This document shows, piece after piece, positions 56,336 to 64,000 of a DNA stretch of 64,000 nt. The position numbers and the translations under genes are program-made. The stretch covers positions 62,001-126,000 of the forward strand of contig JACYLQ010000014.1 in NCBI GenBank assembly GCA_015272395.1. Direction: 5' to 3'. Origin of the DNA: Calothrix sp. C42_A2020_038. Lineage in GTDB: Bacteria > Cyanobacteriota > Cyanobacteriia > Cyanobacteriales > Nostocaceae. The notes under the pieces were generated by a model that worked only from the letters and a program-made list of their open reading frames with translations, made no database searches and was not told where the DNA came from. Each line of letters opens with the position of its first letter. The first letter of the stretch is position 1.

Positions 56336-56456
56336 ATAATTAAAACCTTAATTTTAAGAATATTAAATAGTGTATTTATTAAATCAAAAGTCAAAAGTCA
56401 ATCATTAAGGTTTAATCACCTTTAATTCTTGACTTTTGACTATTGATTATTGAACT
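56336..56456. repeat. Spacer hairpin between sensor kinase and regulator
   Basis: AAAAGTCAA-type repeats (56387-56401) can pair with TTGACTTTT (56428-56436), enclosing a T/A-rich loop with GGT...ACC. It lies in the 121-bp gap between the two genes and may partly terminate or stabilise the transcript. Confidence 0.5.
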
Positions 56457-57587
56457 TTAATCTTTCTTGGTTCGAGGTAAAATCAAAGAAAACTGGGCGC
56501 CACCTCCTAACAAGTTTTGCCCCCAAATACTTCCCTGGTGGTCAAGAACAATCTTTTTAGCAATAGTTAAACCTAGACCAGTACCTCCTGGACGACGGGA
56601 ATAAAAAGGAGTAAATATATGACGTATATCTTCTGGAGACATTCCCATCCCTTGGTCAGATATCTTGATAATTACTTCGCTTTGAAAAACTTGCCAGCTA
56701 CAGTTAATAACTCCTGCTTCTGGACTAAAATGAATCGCATTACTAAGTAAATTATCAAATACCTGCTTCATCTGCGAACGATCTATTGCTAAAAAAATCG
56801 AAGTATCAGGTAAACGAATACACAGCTTTTTTTGATTAATCAAAGGTTGTAATAATTTGATAGTTTCTTCAATCAAACTACGTAAGTCTTGTAGACTAAC
56901 TTTCAGTTTACTACTCTGACCACAATAAATGAAATCAGTTAAATTAGCATCTAACTCTTGTATGCTTTCACGCATAATATTTGCTTGTTCTTGCCAAGGA
57001 CTATCTTGCAAACCCAAACATAAATTATGTGCATAAAGACCAATTAGACCTAAAGAGTTGCGTAATTGATGACCTGCACGTTGAATAATATGTTCAAGTA
57101 ACTGTATTTTAACTTGCTGTTGTCCTCGCTCTAAATAAATATCTAAATATTTACTTAAAAGTACCGCAGACTGACTAAGATATTTTTCCAAAGCAGGAGA
57201 AAGCAATTCCTTAGTTATTACCTGAATGTATTCTGGTTTTTGGTTTCTATAACCTATCAAGCAAAAATAACAATTTAATTCAAAAGCTTCGATACTAATT
57301 CTATTTAAGCTGAAGAATGAAGGATATTCTGTTAACCATTTTTCTGATCTTAAATAACTTAAAATTTCTTGAGATAAAGATACTTCTTCTTGTGCATGAT
57401 TCATTACTTCTTTATGAGATTTAAGCAATGCATCATAATACACAATCCGAGCAAAAAAGATCGGATACTGAGTTATTAATTGTTCTATTTGTTGCTGACA
57501 GAAACTTTGTAAGTCTATAGACTGCGAAGATTTACAACTAGCTTTGGTATCCTGGACAGACGAACCTATCGCCATAGCTTTACTCAC
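56457..57587 (-). CDS. Sensor histidine kinase
   Basis: 376 residues. The N-terminal 160 residues form a cytoplasmic sensing region of unknown type; no membrane helix is evident. The H-box helix is LLEHIIQRAGHQLRNSLGLI (about 162-181) with the phosphorylated His. The ATPase part has NLLSNAIHFSPEAG (N box), ISDQGMGMSPEDIRH (G1), FTPFYSRRPGGTGLGLTIAK (F/G2). All motifs are intact. It is divergent from the rightward eCIS block and probably phosphorylates the adjacent NarL-type regulator. Confidence 0.9.
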   Translation of the reverse strand: MSKAMAIGSSVQDTKASCKSSQSIDLQSFCQQQIEQLITQYPIFFARIVYYDALLKSHKEVMNHAQEEVSLSQEILSYLRSEKWLTEYPSFFSLNRISIEAFELNCYFCLIGYRNQKPEYIQVITKELLSPALEKYLSQSAVLLSKYLDIYLERGQQQVKIQLLEHIIQRAGHQLRNSLGLIGLYAHNLCLGLQDSPWQEQANIMRESIQELDANLTDFIYCGQSSKLKVSLQDLRSLIEETIKLLQPLINQKKLCIRLPDTSIFLAIDRSQMKQVFDNLLSNAIHFSPEAGVINCSWQVFQSEVIIKISDQGMGMSPEDIRHIFTPFYSRRPGGTGLGLTIAKKIVLDHQGSIWGQNLLGGGAQFSLILPRTKKD

Positions 57588-58015
57588 TAGATTGATTTGT
57601 ACGGATATGGCATTGCACCAAATTATACAAACATTGTGCTACTGAACTAGACACAGAACAAAATCTAGCAATTAGGATATACTCTACCTTCTTGCCATAC
57701 TACTGTTAAGTCTTAAGTATATGATACTTAGACAGGAATGTGCGTTTATCAACAGAAATAATTTAACAATCCTATTAAACACAAATTTATAAAGTTAAAT
57801 CATGTTTTTAATAAATTTTAATTCTTCGTACTAGGTTTAAATTAAGAAAAGATTAAGTTATTTCGCAGTTATTCGTAGCTAAGATGTAGTAAGAAGCACA
57901 TAAAACTCCCGTTCCATAATTTCTCAATTTCGACGAAATCTCGACAAAGGTCTAATTAACATTCAGTGCAGATGCTTTTAAGCTGGATATATCTCAACTC
58001 GATTACCAGCCTGAA
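57588..58015. promoter_or_regulatory. Divergent promoter region between sensor kinase and the sheath operon
   Basis: 428 bp, AT-rich, no gene. It must contain the promoter of the rightward eCIS genes and that of the signalling cassette, so it is the best place for a binding site of the NarL-type regulator. Suggestive TTTATA- and TTGCAT-like strings occur, but I cannot fix start points. Confidence 0.5.
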
Positions 58016-58864
58016 ATGCTTATCTCCCTTCTTCAAACCTTGGCGGAAATCCTAGCTGGAGGAACTTCCCTTACAAGCACAGAGCAAATTGACTTTAGTC
58101 CTCCGGGAAGTCGGAGGGATGAGGTTGTAGGTGCGACGTTAAACTTGTATTTTTACGATATTCGTGAAAGCAAACAGGTACAACATTCAGGTAGACAAAT
58201 CGAACGCAATGTGCGAGATGGAAGGTTTCCACCCGCGATCGTTAGCTGGCCTCCCAGTTGGTTTGATGTGTCGCTGTTATTAACTACTTGGGATAGTACC
58301 TCTTTAGGTGAACATCGTTTACTAAGTGAAGCATTGACATTACTGTTACGTCATCGTTGTTTGCGAGAAGAGTTCTTGTATCCAGAACTACGTGGTTATG
58401 GAAACTTATCAATGTCTGTATCGCAGGAACCTCCTGTAGAAGTTAGTGCTTTATGGAGCGCTTTGAGCGTTCCTTTACGTCCGGCTTTATACTTAACAGT
58501 TACAATACCGTTTGAACCCGAACAAACATCTATTCCATTGGTATTAGAACGAATTTTCAGCGTACAAAATGAGTTGCATAAGGGTACTAACGGTAACGGT
58601 AGAGTTATAACCAAAAAAGTAGCGATTGCTGGTTTAGTTAAAAGTTCCAGAACCAATTTGCCACTCTCCAATGTGGAAATTAATGTCGTGGGAACAGACA
58701 AGTATGCAACTAGTGACCAAGAAGGAGTATTTTTCTTTGAGGATTTAAGACCACGCAACTACGTTTTAACCCTTTCATGTTCTGGCTACACAGATCAAAG
58801 CAGTAATTTCTTGGTAGACAGCCAATCTTACACCTTCAAAGAAGTTTTACTTACACCTGTTTGA
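58016..58864 (+). CDS. Tail cap / sheath terminator, Pvc16-like (DUF4255)
   Basis: 282 residues. The N-terminal 180 match the Pvc16 N-terminal (DUF4255) family: LISLLQTLAEILAGG, FSPPGSRRDEVVGATLNLYF, VSWPPSWFDVSLLLTTWDS and LYPELRGYGNLSMSVSQEPP-like segments. It caps the tail and fixes its length. The last 80 residues are an extra beta-sandwich of the carboxypeptidase-regulatory/CnaB type: GLVKSSRTNLPLSNVEINVV and FEDLRPRNYVLTLSCSGYTD. First gene of the rightward block, 357 bp before the sheath gene. Confidence 0.88.
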   Translation: MLISLLQTLAEILAGGTSLTSTEQIDFSPPGSRRDEVVGATLNLYFYDIRESKQVQHSGRQIERNVRDGRFPPAIVSWPPSWFDVSLLLTTWDSTSLGEHRLLSEALTLLLRHRCLREEFLYPELRGYGNLSMSVSQEPPVEVSALWSALSVPLRPALYLTVTIPFEPEQTSIPLVLERIFSVQNELHKGTNGNGRVITKKVAIAGLVKSSRTNLPLSNVEINVVGTDKYATSDQEGVFFFEDLRPRNYVLTLSCSGYTDQSSNFLVDSQSYTFKEVLLTPV

Positions 58865-59221
58865 TATACCAATTCACAATCCTAAGCGCGAAGCGGAGCC
58901 TAGATTATAGCTTGTGCCGCAGATGACTTTTCACGACATGTTTAAAGTCTCTGTCCCCCGACCCCTCTCCTACGAGGAAAGGGGAGCTAACCTAGGGTGT
59001 TTACTTTGTGAGAAACGGGGGATTAGGTTTTACGTTGTTTTTTCCACATAACCTAAAAAATCAAGTGTTTTGGTCGGTTGGAGGAGCAACGGATGTAACG
59101 GATGGGTTATTTGTTAAAAAAGTCTAGCTAATTAAAACTATTACTAATTTTTCTACACTCTCGAATTAATGACATGAACCACTAATGTCCAAAATCCAAA
59201 ATCTAAAATCAAGAGGTTTAC
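58865..59221. repeat. Spacer before the sheath gene with two interspersed repeats
   Basis: The block 58955-58997 (CCGACCCCTCTCCTACG ... AGGGGAGCTAACCTA) recurs at 61450-61492 and folds on itself. A second block, 59078-59115, is an inverted copy of the sequence at 12932-12980, and ATTAATGACATGA follows both. Near 59190 lie short AT-rich direct repeats (CCAAAATC, CTAAAATC). A sheath promoter may be here. Confidence 0.6.
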
Positions 59222-60883
59222 ATGGCAAGACTTGACTACTTTGCTCCAGGTGTTTACGTTGAGGAAATAGACCGAGGCAGCAGACCAATAGAAGGTGTGA
59301 GTACGGCAGTAGCTGGGTTTGTCGGATTTACAGAAGATGTCCGAGAAGGGGCTGAGTTGTACAAGCCAATGTTAGTCACAAATTGGACTCAATATCTTAA
59401 CTACTTCGGGTGCCGTAATTCTAATGGCTTTACAGATTTTGATGCATATCTGCCGTTTGCAGTTTACGGCTATTTTATGAATGGTGGTGGTCGTTGTTGG
59501 GTGACAAGTATAGGTACTTCACTACCAGGGGCGGCAAAACCTGCGACCACAGAAGCTGCAACTTTACAGATTAATGGTCGAGGAAATCGTCCGTCCCTAA
59601 AATTTACTTTAAGACCAGAGCAAGCTGCTGATGGAGCAGTAAATATTATAGTTTCGGATAGTAGTCCCCGTCCTTTACCAGAAGGCACAGAAGGAGAACC
59701 CCCACCAAATACTGGTGAATATTTCACAATTCAAATTCGTCGAGGTGAAGAAACTCTTGAACAGTACGAGAATTTAACCATGAACCGTGAACCAGCAGCA
59801 CAGGTCGCGACTTATGCTGTTGCAGCTTTGCGAAATTCGATGTATGTTACCCTCACCGACTTATCTCAAGGTGGACAACCCTTGGCACGACGACCTGCTA
59901 ATGGTCAATATGAACTGGCGCCACCAATTGTTGCCTCACCACCCGATAGATTTTCACAAGATTTTGAAGGTGTACGTGATGACCGCACAGGGGTACGTGG
60001 TATTTTTGAAATTGACGAAATCACCATGTTAGCTTGTCCTGACTTAATGCGCGCGTATGAAGCTGGTGTCATGAACTTGGATCAAGTTCACGGCATTATG
60101 GAGCTGATGGTAGCAATGTGTGAAGGTTCAGCGAGTGGAGATATCCCAAATCCACCAAATCGCATGGTTGTACTCGACCCACCACCAGAATGCGTTAAAC
60201 CTCAAGAAGTAATGGATTGGTTGCAAAGATTTAATCGTCGTTCCATGTTTGCAGCTCTCTACTACCCTTGGATTAAAGTTCCTAACCCCCGTAAAGGTGG
60301 TAGGCCTATTCTTGTACCTCCCTGTGGACACATGATGGGTGTTTGGGGACGTACCGACGAAACTAGAGGAGTTTATAAAGCTCCTGCTAACGAAGTACCA
60401 AGAGGTGTAATTGGTCTAGCATACGAAACCAATTTCCGTGAACAAGAACTATTAAACCCTGTTGGTATTAACTGTATTCGTAACTTTCCAAACCGAGGTA
60501 TCCGTATTTGGGGAGCAAGAACTCTAGTAGAACCTGACAAAACTGAATGGCGCTATATCAGTGTACGTAGATTGATTAGCTACATTGAAAAATCTATCGA
60601 ACTAGGTACACAATGGGCAGTATTTGAACCCAACGATGAAGACCTTTGGGCAAGAGTACGACGTACTGTTAGCAACTTTTTAGAACGTCTTTGGCGTGAA
60701 GGAGCTTTGTTTGGAGCAACTCCGCAACAAGCATTCTATGTCAAATGCGATGAAGAATTGAATCCACCAGAAACAATGATTCTTGGTCGCTTGTATATCG
60801 AAGTTGGTGTTTGTCCAGTGCGTCCTGCTGAGTTTGTAGTTTTCCGTATCAGCCAATGGAATGGTGTGGAAGATAGTGAGTAG
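59222..60883 (+). CDS. Contractile sheath protein (Pvc2-like)
   Basis: 553 residues. Sheath subunit that wraps the tube and contracts to fire. The N-terminus FAPGVYVEEIDRGSRPIEG and STAVAGFVGFTEDVREGAEL is typical of the handshake region. The C-terminal domain has NPVGINCIRNFPNRGIRIWG, EWRYISVRRLISYIEKSIEL, WAVFEPNDEDLWARVRRTVS and NFLERLWREGALFG, the best conserved part. Only one sheath gene is present, unlike the three of some Photorhabdus systems. It starts 357 bp after the cap gene and is followed by the tube gene after 76 bp. Confidence 0.96.
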   Translation: MARLDYFAPGVYVEEIDRGSRPIEGVSTAVAGFVGFTEDVREGAELYKPMLVTNWTQYLNYFGCRNSNGFTDFDAYLPFAVYGYFMNGGGRCWVTSIGTSLPGAAKPATTEAATLQINGRGNRPSLKFTLRPEQAADGAVNIIVSDSSPRPLPEGTEGEPPPNTGEYFTIQIRRGEETLEQYENLTMNREPAAQVATYAVAALRNSMYVTLTDLSQGGQPLARRPANGQYELAPPIVASPPDRFSQDFEGVRDDRTGVRGIFEIDEITMLACPDLMRAYEAGVMNLDQVHGIMELMVAMCEGSASGDIPNPPNRMVVLDPPPECVKPQEVMDWLQRFNRRSMFAALYYPWIKVPNPRKGGRPILVPPCGHMMGVWGRTDETRGVYKAPANEVPRGVIGLAYETNFREQELLNPVGINCIRNFPNRGIRIWGARTLVEPDKTEWRYISVRRLISYIEKSIELGTQWAVFEPNDEDLWARVRRTVSNFLERLWREGALFGATPQQAFYVKCDEELNPPETMILGRLYIEVGVCPVRPAEFVVFRISQWNGVEDSE

Positions 60884-60959
60884 TTTGTAGTAGTATAGGC
60901 GCCTTCCTTGGGGGAAGGTCAAATTTAGTCAACTTTACTAGTTACCAAGGAGTTTATTA

Positions 60960-61421
60960 ATGGCTGAATTTCTAACCGCCTCTCGGTTTTACTTTGAAGC
61001 TCAAGGGGTTGAACGCAAAATTATCAAAGAAGTTAGTGGCTTAGGTGTGGAATCAACACCAGCCCAGGAAGTTCATGGCTCATCTAAAGGAGGTTTTGCT
61101 GCTCGCCAAGCTACCCCAACAGTTGCTAAATTCACCAATATTACACTTAAACTGGTTGCCACTAGCGATATGGATGTTTATCAGTGGTATGAAGACTGTA
61201 ACAAGAATTTAGGTGGCCAAAGTGATTGGATAAATAAGCGTAAGCTCGGTTCGGTATCTGCTTACGACCAAGCCGGTAATATGCAAGCTCGTTGGGAGAT
61301 TGAGAACTGTTATCCATGCAAATATACCGGACCTACCTTAACTGCATCTTCAGGTGATATGGCAACTGAAACTATAGAGTTAGTTCATGAAGGAATTAAA
61401 CGAGTACCTCCTCGCGGATAA
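60960..61421 (+). CDS. Inner tube protein 1 (Pvc1-like)
   Basis: 153 residues with the gp19/Hcp-like tube fold: LTASRFYFEAQGVERKIIKE, VAKFTNITLKLVATSDMDVY, QWYEDCNKNLGGQSDWINKR and YDQAGNMQARWEIENCYPCK. Hexamer rings stack inside the sheath. It follows the sheath gene by 76 bp. Full length, with ribosome site AAGGAG (60947-60952). Confidence 0.93.
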   Translation: MAEFLTASRFYFEAQGVERKIIKEVSGLGVESTPAQEVHGSSKGGFAARQATPTVAKFTNITLKLVATSDMDVYQWYEDCNKNLGGQSDWINKRKLGSVSAYDQAGNMQARWEIENCYPCKYTGPTLTASSGDMATETIELVHEGIKRVPPRG

Positions 61422-61445
61422 AGCTGTTCATGGTATGTTTAAAAC

Positions 61446-61492
61446 CTCTCCTCCGACCCCTCTCCTACGCAGGAGAGGGGAGCTAACCTACT
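61446..61492 (+). repeat. Interspersed hairpin repeat between the two tube genes
   Basis: CCCCTCTCCT pairs with AGGAGAGGGG across a few bases and continues into AGCTAACCTA. The same unit is at 58955-58997. In this place it could act as an attenuator or stability element between tube 1 and tube 2. Confidence 0.6.
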
Positions 61493-61607
61493 TGCTCTAA
61501 CAGCTTTAATAATTAATAAGCTACGGTATTGGTTCATGGAGGCATTCTGATATATGTATATGCCTCCTTAATTCTCAATCAAAAGTAATAACAGGAGTAA
61601 TTAAATA

Positions 61608-62114
61608 GTGTCACAGGAACAATCTACAACTAAACTGCCAGAAATTCTTACTTCCTGTCGTTTTTATCTTGGATTAGCATTTGGGTCTCAAAAGGATATT
61701 GATTGTCATTTTTTAGAGTGTCGCGGATTCCAACAAACTCAGGCGCCTATCGAAATCTGCGAAGTGACCGCAAATAGATGGGGACAAGCTAAAACGGGTC
61801 AAGTACAAGGTCAGACAGTTAGAACTAAAATACCAGGTAATGTCAAATGTGGTAACTTAACTTTACGTCGGGGAATGACTAGTTCAAAAGAACTTTGGGA
61901 TTGGTTCTCAACCGTCCAAGAAGGAAATTGGAGCCAGCAGCGTAGACTGGTTGCATTATCTATTTATAACCAAGCTGCTGAAGAAGTCGCCAGATTTGAA
62001 TTAGCAGGCGCCTGGCCTAGTAGTTACAAATTCACTGATGTTAATGCTCGCAGTACAGAAATTGAAATTGAAGAATTAGAAATTGCTTTTGAAGAATTCA
62101 AACGTGTTAAGTAA
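61608..62114 (+). CDS. Inner tube protein 2
   Basis: 168 residues, second tube paralogue: LPEILTSCRFYLGLAFGSQK, DCHFLECRGFQQTQAPIEIC, LTLRRGMTSSKELWDWFSTV and ALSIYNQAAEEVARFELAGA. It starts with GTG at 61608 behind an ACAGGAGTAA ribosome site. The N-terminus and loops differ from tube 1, so it may form special rings at one end of the tube. Confidence 0.9.
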   Translation: MSQEQSTTKLPEILTSCRFYLGLAFGSQKDIDCHFLECRGFQQTQAPIEICEVTANRWGQAKTGQVQGQTVRTKIPGNVKCGNLTLRRGMTSSKELWDWFSTVQEGNWSQQRRLVALSIYNQAAEEVARFELAGAWPSSYKFTDVNARSTEIEIEELEIAFEEFKRVK

Positions 62115-62134
62115 TAAATAATTAAGGATTTATA

Positions 62135-62467
62135 ATGTTTAAAACAGAATTTGAATTTACACTTCCTAAAGGATATTTAGACTCTGATGGAAATCTGCAC
62201 CGTCAAGGAGTCATGCGTTTGTCTACGGCAATAGATGAAATCGCTCCGATGCGTGACCCGCGTGTCAAGTCTAATCCAGCTTATGCAACAATAATTATCC
62301 TTTCTCGTGTGATTACTCGATTAGGTATATTAACTGAAATTACTCCATTAGAAGTAGAAAGTTTTTTTACTCAAGACTTAAGCTTTCTTCAAGATTTTTA
62401 TCGCCATATCAACGGTTTAGAATCTGAAGTAAATACACAAAATATAGAACATTTAGTTCACAGTTGA
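62135..62467 (+). CDS. Tail-assembly-chaperone-like protein 1
   Basis: 110 residues. It shares with the next gene the pattern EFEFTLPKGYLDSDGNLHRQ, GVMRLSTAIDEIAPMRDPRV and IIILSRVITRLGILTEI. Small proteins at this place in eCIS and phage loci are tail assembly chaperones that keep the tape measure soluble. 20 bp after the tube-2 stop, clearly in the same operon. The name rests on position and family memory. Confidence 0.75.
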   Translation: MFKTEFEFTLPKGYLDSDGNLHRQGVMRLSTAIDEIAPMRDPRVKSNPAYATIIILSRVITRLGILTEITPLEVESFFTQDLSFLQDFYRHINGLESEVNTQNIEHLVHS

Positions 62468-62504
62468 ATCTAATTTTTCGCTTTTCATCGCACTTCATAA
62501 ACTT

Positions 62505-62879
62505 ATGCGCCGTAAGGAAATTTGCACTGAATTTAATTTTACTCTTCCGCGCGGTTTGATTGACACTCAAAACCGAGTGCATCGTCAAGGTGTTATGCGT
62601 TTAGCTACTGCAAAAGACGAAATTTGCGCGCAGAATGAATCTAAAGTTCAGGAAAACTCAGCTTACAGTATCTTGGTTATGCTCTCGCGAGTTATCACTC
62701 GCTTAGGTAGTTTGTCTTCTGTTAGTCCTAATTTGCTCGAAGGACTTACAGTCAGCGACTTGGCTTATCTCAGAGAATTTTATAACCGAGTCAACCAACA
62801 GGGAAACCTACATATCCCGACTCAATGTCCTCATTGCAATAATCGATTCTCAGTGGAGCTTCAACTTGCGGGGGAGTAG
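62505..62879 (+). CDS. Tail-assembly-chaperone-like protein 2 with zinc-binding tail
   Basis: 124 residues, paralogue of the preceding gene (EFNFTLPRGLIDTQNRVHRQ, GVMRLATAKDEICAQNESKV, LVMLSRVITRLGSL). It has an added C-terminal CPHCNNRFSVELQL, half of a zinc ribbon. The frame ends GCG GGG GAG TAG at 62868-62879. The next open frame is one base back (-1) and overlaps this end with no normal start, so a frameshift product is possible, as in the G/GT chaperones of phage lambda. Confidence 0.78.
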   Translation: MRRKEICTEFNFTLPRGLIDTQNRVHRQGVMRLATAKDEICAQNESKVQENSAYSILVMLSRVITRLGSLSSVSPNLLEGLTVSDLAYLREFYNRVNQQGNLHIPTQCPHCNNRFSVELQLAGE

Positions 62880-63028
62880 TCTGCTACCCCTCTGATCAAC
62901 TCTACGAGGAGGTAGCTTTTGTTGCTTACCACTTTCATTGGGCACAAGACGATATATTAAACTTGGAGCATTCAAGGCGCCAACGTTGGGTTGCAGAAAT
63001 TAATAAGATTAATAAAAAAGTATACTAA
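62843..63028 (+). CDS. DUF6760-like small tail protein, probably made as a -1 frameshift extension
   Basis: The -1 frame past the stop of the chaperone gene encodes CYPSDQLYEEVAFVAYHFHW and DDILNLEHSRRQRWVAEINK, a conserved small-protein motif of eCIS and phage tail loci that I connect with DUF6760. It is open from 62843 but has no ATG, GTG or TTG before the conserved part (only an ATT at 62846). It ends at TAA 63028. The run GGGGG at 62870-62874 followed by AGTAG is a plausible slip site. Either a shifted fusion of about 170 residues or an unusual start is needed. Confidence 0.6.
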   Translation, partial: SILSGASTCGGVVCYPSDQLYEEVAFVAYHFHWAQDDILNLEHSRRQRWVAEINKINKKVY

Positions 63029-63031
63029 GTT

Positions 63032-64000
63032 ATGAAAATTAAAGTTTTTGACTCTAAGACCTTAAAAAATATTATTGAAATCAACCTTGCCCTAGTAACC
63101 AGGCTACAAAATGAATGTATTATAGGACGTTCCCCTGAATCCGGTATAGTTCTTGATAGTCCTGATATTAGTCGGATGCACGCTAAATTTGTGCTTGAGA
63201 ACGAAAATTACTATTTTTGCGACCTGGGTAGCAGAAACGGTTCATTAATTAACGGTCAGGTAGCCGAAACTAGTCGCAAGTATTTACTGAATCCAGGAGA
63301 TACAATTCGACTCGGAGAATTTGTCCTGATCTTAGAAGATATAAATTCTCAATCTGAGAATATCGCAGAAACTGTGTATAGAGGTTTAGACGCTACTATT
63401 GTTTCTAGTTTGCGAGATGGTGATTATCAATCACCAGTCGTAAATCAGGTGCCAGAAGTCGTTGTTAATGAAGAATCATTAACGACACCAGAAGAATTAA
63501 CAACTTATCAAGAAACTACTCAAGTTCAACCTCACGAAGTTCCTATTTCTGAAGATGTAATAGAAACCCCAGCAGAAATATCACTTGAACAATCACAAGT
63601 TCGAGAAGCAGTTAACCAACCTGTAGAATTCATTGAAACATCTAATACTTCAGAAAACACTGACGATGACAATCTCGAAGAAATAACTTTAAATTCCGAA
63701 GCTTCTTCAGAGTCTATTGCACATGAAGAAGCAATGTCTTCAAGTTCCGAAAACGACGTAGTTATAACAACTGGCGAATTACTAGTATCTAATGATACTA
63801 TTGAACAACGGCTAAATGATTTAGAAGAAGTCATTGCGAGAGAAACAACAGTTATACCAACAGATCAAGTTGCAGACGAGACAATTGTTCAACCAAGAGA
63901 AGAAATTGAAATATCCGAAACTTCTGATACTTGTAATTTTGTATTTTCTGAGCAAGGTCGCGATATTCCTGAACCAGACATTACACAACCAGGAGAACTT
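63032..64000 (+). CDS. FHA domain protein, N-terminal part
   Basis: 323 codons to the window edge, still open. Residues about 20-115 form an FHA domain: ECIIGRSPESGIVLDSPDIS, RMHAKFVLENENYYFCDLGS and RNGSLINGQVAETS, with the Arg, Ser-Arg-x-His and Asn-Gly residues of the phosphothreonine pocket. From about 115 the sequence is acidic and rich in Ser, Thr, Glu and Val (EEITLNSEASSESIAHEEAM), probably disordered and full of possible phosphorylation sites. It starts 3 bp after the DUF6760 stop, so it is in the eCIS operon. Its C-terminal function is outside the window. Confidence 0.85.
   Translation, partial: MKIKVFDSKTLKNIIEINLALVTRLQNECIIGRSPESGIVLDSPDISRMHAKFVLENENYYFCDLGSRNGSLINGQVAETSRKYLLNPGDTIRLGEFVLILEDINSQSENIAETVYRGLDATIVSSLRDGDYQSPVVNQVPEVVVNEESLTTPEELTTYQETTQVQPHEVPISEDVIETPAEISLEQSQVREAVNQPVEFIETSNTSENTDDDNLEEITLNSEASSESIAHEEAMSSSSENDVVITTGELLVSNDTIEQRLNDLEEVIARETTVIPTDQVADETIVQPREEIEISETSDTCNFVFSEQGRDIPEPDITQPGEL

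Noticed and set aside
39162-64000. Type VI secretion system or prophage
   Set aside because: The spike, sheath and tube could suggest either, but there are no TssJ/L/M membrane genes or ClpV, and no capsid, portal, terminase or integrase genes. The Pvc16-type cap, gpJ/gpI-type wedges and DUF4157 proteins point to an eCIS.
1-64000. CRISPR arrays, tRNA or rRNA genes
   Set aside because: I looked for regular direct repeats with spacers, tRNA T-loop strings and rRNA cores and saw none. A tRNA missed by eye remains possible; a tRNA covariance search would settle it.

Overview
The window comes from a cyanobacterium, most likely a filamentous Nostocales-type species. This rests on seen genes: an NDH-1 NdhD subunit, a high-light-inducible chlorophyll-binding protein, a Ycf66 protein, a cyanobacterial group-1 sigma factor, XisH/XisI and Uma2 families, and a PEP-CTERM exoprotein. 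The DNA is AT-rich, crowded with short intergenic palindromes, and carries about 60 copies of the palindrome GGCGCC by hand count. I cannot name the species.

The left third (1-27 kb) is mostly housekeeping: ndhD (partial), sigA, a small hli gene between inverted repeats, a GyrA/ParC-type topoisomerase subunit, a lone receiver protein, a TPR protein, argB, gnd, ycf66, a membrane-embedded alpha/beta hydrolase, ileS, a lipoprotein, a type II NADH dehydrogenase, an FHA-flavoprotein fusion, a second FHA protein, endonuclease V and a GDSL esterase.

From 27.5 to 39.1 kb lies a mosaic accessory island. It holds a Uma2 nuclease, a broken eCIS-type AAA+ ATPase, a PD-(D/E)XK-like protein, decayed toxin-antitoxin genes, two XisI genes with damaged XisH partners, two DUF4157 effector-like proteins, an IS4-type insertion sequence, an ADP-ribosyltransferase-like candidate toxin with a HEAT-repeat partner, and another DUF4157 stub. 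In this block GGCGCC nearly disappears, and six copies of the HIP1 octamer GCGATCGC appear that I find nowhere else in the window. This suggests DNA from another cyanobacterial lineage.

The right third (39.1-64 kb) is a contractile injection system (eCIS, probably of the cyanobacterial thylakoid-anchored tCIS kind) in two divergent blocks. The leftward block (51.6 to 39.2 kb) encodes a small helical protein, a tube-like protein, a 1003-residue tape-measure-like protein, a hub protein, a VgrG-type spike, a PAAR tip, a gp25 baseplate protein, gpJ- and gpI-type baseplate proteins and a DUF4159-like protein. The rightward block (58.0 to beyond 64 kb) encodes the Pvc16-type cap, sheath, two tube proteins, two tail-assembly-chaperone-like proteins (the second followed by a -1 frame extension that lacks an ordinary start) and an FHA protein. 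Between them sits a leftward signalling cassette: sensor kinase, NarL-type regulator, a membrane pseudokinase fused to a PstS-like periplasmic domain, and an FHA/zinc-ribbon protein. The likely logic is signal input, control of assembly or firing, the injection machine, and a neighbouring effector island. No tail-fibre gene and no intact assembly ATPase lie inside the window.
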